Source of the DNA: Fidelibacterota bacterium
Lineage (GTDB): Bacteria > Fidelibacterota > Marinisomatia > Marinisomatales > TCS55
Direction: 5' to 3'
Assembly: GCA_029936965.1 (NCBI GenBank)
Contig: JAPYRG010000002.1
Coordinates: 97,292-161,291 of the forward strand
DNA: 64,000 nucleotides
Position 1 is the stretch's first letter, and every line of letters starts with the position of its first letter. The notes under the pieces were generated by a model, which was given only the letters and a program-made list of their open reading frames with translations, searched no databases and had not been told where the DNA came from. Below are positions 61,870 through 64,000 of the stretch, piece after piece. Position numbers and translations under genes: made by a program.

Positions 61870-63612
61870 ATGATGTTGAATAAATTTGCTCAAATGAATA
61901 TATTTTTTTACATACTACTGATTTTTATGGTGTTATTATTCTCTTGCAATAATAAAGATTCAACAGAAAAAATTAGTTTATCAAAAAATAAATCTGGAAT
62001 TACAAATATAGAATTTTCTGATGTTACCACAGATGCTGGATTGGGAAACTTTATTCATGATAATGGTTCATTTGGAAAAATGTGGTTTCCTGAACAAATG
62101 GGATCTGGTGGAGGGTTTATTGATTATAACAGTGATGGCTGGTTAGATATTTTGTTAATAGGTGGCGGGGCTTGGAAAAATTATACTAAACGAAATATAA
62201 AGACATTATGGTTATATAAAAATAATGCAGATGGAACATTTGCAAATGTAACAGATGAATCAGGTCTCGGAAAAATTAGTACATATGGACTAGGAGTTGC
62301 TGCTGCAGATTATGACAATGATGGTGATCAAGATATTTTCCTCACTACGCTAGATAGGAATATCTTATTAAATAATAATGACGGTTATTTTGTAAATGTT
62401 TCAAAAAATGCGGGATTAGGTAATAGCATTGAATGGAGTAGTTCTGCCATTTTTTTCGATGCTGATAACGATGGGTGGCTTGATTTATATGTAGGAAATT
62501 ATGCTATATGGTCCCCTTTAAACGATCTGTGGTGTTCGCTAGATAGCAAAACAAAAGTATACTGTCCGCCAGAAATGTACACTGGTCTTCCAAGTAAATT
62601 TTATCATAATAATGGTGATGGATCTTTTAGCGATTATACAACGAAGGCGGGGTTTTTACCTGCTCCTGGTAAATCTTTAGGAGTGGTTCTGATGGATTAT
62701 AATGATGATGGCTGGTTAGATCTGGCTGTTGCAAATGACGGAGAACGAGATTTGTTATATAAAAATAATGAAGGGGGAATTTTTGATGAAATAGGGACAG
62801 AGCTTGGTATGGCATATGGAGAAAATGGTGAAGCTCGTGCAGGAATGGGTATTGATGCTGGTGTTGTTGATAGTAGTGGGAACACTACTATATTTATTGG
62901 AAACTTTTCTAATGAAATGGTTGGCGTTTACAATTATTCTGGCAAAGGTTGGTTTAATGATCGTTCTGCGCTATCAAAAATAGGAAGAGCAAGCTTTCTT
63001 TCTTTAACCTTTGGACTTATGCTTTTTGATGTAGATATGGATAGTGATCTAGATTTATTTATTGGAAATGGACATGTATATCCGGAGCGAACTAAAAATC
63101 AAGATGGTGTTACTTACAAACAGGCGTCTCAACTATTTTTAAATAATGGAAATGGCGTTTTTGTAATTGCCAATGAGAAGGTTTCTGGTGTTTTAAATAA
63201 TAAAATGGTTGTTCGCGGTGTTGCTATAGGAGATTACGATAAAGATGGAGATCTTGATTTGCTACTTACAGAAAATAATGGTCCCGCTCATCTTTGGAGA
63301 AATGATACAGAAACAAAAAACTATCTACGAGTCAATCTTGTAGGTGTAGATAGCAACAAGGATGGTATTGGGTCAAAAGTGCTTTTATATATTGGAGAAT
63401 ATAAAATGGAACGATTAATTCGCACAGGCTCTAGCTATCTTTCCCAATCCGAGTTAACGGCAACATTTGGTCTTGGTGAACATCAAAAAATTGACTCTCT
63501 TTTGATATACTGGCCTAGCGGTAATAAAGAAATGTATTTTGATATAGAAATCAATAAGGAAATACTAATAAAAGAAAACTTTGGTGAAATTGAATATTTA
63601 TTAAGAAACTGA
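61870..63612 (+). CDS. FG-GAP/VCBS repeat lipoprotein with ASPIC/UnbV C-terminal domain
   Basis: A 580-residue exported lipoprotein (lipobox VLLFSCNN). It has at least six calcium-binding FG-GAP loops: DYNSDGWLDI, DYDNDGDQDIF, DADNDGWLDLY, DYNDDGWLDLA, DVDMDSDLDLF and DYDKDGDLDLL, consistent with a seven-bladed propeller. The C-terminal ASPIC/UnbV domain (about 500-570) shows DGIGSKVLLYIG, RTGSSYLSQSELTATFGLGE and LLIYWPSGNKEM. This CRTAC1-like architecture is known but without a firm bacterial function. It abuts the PQQ dehydrogenase gene with one base between stop and start, so the two are probably co-expressed and may work together. Confidence 0.9.
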   Translation: MMLNKFAQMNIFFYILLIFMVLLFSCNNKDSTEKISLSKNKSGITNIEFSDVTTDAGLGNFIHDNGSFGKMWFPEQMGSGGGFIDYNSDGWLDILLIGGGAWKNYTKRNIKTLWLYKNNADGTFANVTDESGLGKISTYGLGVAAADYDNDGDQDIFLTTLDRNILLNNNDGYFVNVSKNAGLGNSIEWSSSAIFFDADNDGWLDLYVGNYAIWSPLNDLWCSLDSKTKVYCPPEMYTGLPSKFYHNNGDGSFSDYTTKAGFLPAPGKSLGVVLMDYNDDGWLDLAVANDGERDLLYKNNEGGIFDEIGTELGMAYGENGEARAGMGIDAGVVDSSGNTTIFIGNFSNEMVGVYNYSGKGWFNDRSALSKIGRASFLSLTFGLMLFDVDMDSDLDLFIGNGHVYPERTKNQDGVTYKQASQLFLNNGNGVFVIANEKVSGVLNNKMVVRGVAIGDYDKDGDLDLLLTENNGPAHLWRNDTETKNYLRVNLVGVDSNKDGIGSKVLLYIGEYKMERLIRTGSSYLSQSELTATFGLGEHQKIDSLLIYWPSGNKEMYFDIEINKEILIKENFGEIEYLLRN

Positions 63613-63613
63613 A

Positions 63614-64000
63614 ATGATGATATCAATAAAGCATGTTATAATTATCGGTATTTGTGCTATAATTTTTAAATGTACTAATAATGAGGCTGACTTCACTACG
63701 TGGAAAACCTATCAAGGGGACTATGGAAGAAATCAATATTCTTCTTTAGATCAAATCAACAAACAGAATATCAGCCAAGTGAAGCCTTTGTGGGTATATC
63801 AGACTGGAGATAGTCTTCGCAAGAACTCACAAATTCAATGTAACCCAATTATAATTGATGGGGTATTATACGCTACGACACCAAATTTGAAATTAATTGC
63901 TCTAAATGCTGCAACAGGAAAATTACTATGGGAATTTGACCCTGGTTTGGATTTTTCTCCACATGTTAACAGGGGGGTTTCATATTGGGAATCAAAAAAT
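63614..64000 (+). CDS. PQQ-dependent dehydrogenase, N-terminal part, runs off the window
   Basis: The first 129 codons of a periplasmic quinoprotein dehydrogenase. The N-terminus (MISIKHVIIIGICAIIFKCT) is a lipoprotein-like signal with Cys in FKCTNN. Next come TTWKTYQGDYGRNQYSSLDQ, INKQNISQVKPLWVYQTGDS, NPIIIDGVLYATTPNLKLIA and LNAATGKLLWEFDP, the opening blades of the PQQ propeller (tryptophan docking motif in the last). Enzymes of this class oxidise sugars or alcohols in the periplasm. The substrate-defining parts lie beyond the window, so glucose versus alcohol type cannot be settled. Confidence 0.9.
   Translation, partial: MMISIKHVIIIGICAIIFKCTNNEADFTTWKTYQGDYGRNQYSSLDQINKQNISQVKPLWVYQTGDSLRKNSQIQCNPIIIDGVLYATTPNLKLIALNAATGKLLWEFDPGLDFSPHVNRGVSYWESKN

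Noticed and set aside
1..64000. CRISPR array, tRNA, rRNA, insertion sequence or prophage
   Set aside because: I looked in all gaps and saw no regular spaced repeats, cloverleaf-like sequences, transposase motifs or phage genes. The largest gaps are about 200 bases.

Overview
The window is AT-rich (roughly one third G+C by eye) and densely coded, with short intergenic gaps and no gene-free stretch over 300 bases. The gene content points to a marine, aerobic or facultatively respiring member of the FCB-like bacteria. Candidate phylum Marinimicrobia (SAR406) is my best guess, by inference only. The reasons are TonB-dependent receptors with N-terminal carboxypeptidase-regulatory-like domains, a UPF0164/PorV-like barrel, large exported proteins ending in a type IX-like (FlgD-like) sorting domain with the NFPNPFNP signature, and clear Shine-Dalgarno sites, which argue against typical Bacteroidota. 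I see no rRNA, tRNA, CRISPR, insertion sequence or prophage.

Layout. 1-2311 (-): secreted protein running off the left edge through a 48-bp tandem repeat. 2508-7328 (+): outer-membrane barrel, S41 processing protease, then exbB-exbD-exbD-tonB, which could energise the TonB-dependent receptors further right. 7373-10803 (-): succinate dehydrogenase C-A-B. 10893-11021: apparent tail of a decayed gamma-glutamyltransferase gene. 11018-13026 (-): C26 glutamine amidotransferase and a GCS2-type glutamate-cysteine ligase.

13067-20725 (-) is the most unusual part. It is a seven-gene transcription unit with a good sigma70-like promoter and a rho-independent terminator. It encodes FliG-, FliF-, MotB- and MotA-like proteins together with an outer-membrane barrel/TPR protein, a CpoB-like coiled-coil/TPR protein and a multi-domain periplasmic protein. 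No rod, hook, filament, export or FliM/FliN gene is present. The FliF-like protein has only the RBM3 part of the ring, set on a long coiled coil. This looks like a flagellum-derived rotary motor linked to the cell envelope rather than to a flagellum.

20814-24402: TPR lipoprotein, aromatic amino acid hydroxylase and Smr-domain protein (-), then aldo/keto reductase and a membrane protein (+). 24404-34387 (-): aldehyde dehydrogenase, a subtilisin-like protease carrying a sorting domain, pyruvate phosphate dikinase, pyruvate kinase and ApaG. 34488-36305 (+): M28 peptidase with PDZ domain. 36306-42813 (-): MltB-like transglycosylase, GH3 with PA14, a sodium/solute symporter with a large inserted soluble domain, three small membrane proteins and a lipoprotein. 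42866-43891 (+): ApbE. 43896-49878 (-): two DUF1080 proteins, two Gfo/Idh/MocA oxidoreductases, an MFS transporter and DoxX, consistent with 3-keto-glycoside catabolism. 50082-52016 (+): second GH3. 52082-61789 (-): PorV-like protein, a sorting-domain surface protein and two paralogous TonB-dependent receptors. 61870-64000 (+): FG-GAP/ASPIC lipoprotein and the start of a PQQ-dependent dehydrogenase.

Taken together, the right half reads as glycan or glycoside scavenging (receptors, GH3 enzymes, 3-keto-sugar chemistry, symporter, periplasmic PQQ oxidation). It feeds central metabolism at the PEP/pyruvate node and respiration through succinate dehydrogenase. All functional statements come from reading motifs and gene order; no database search was run.
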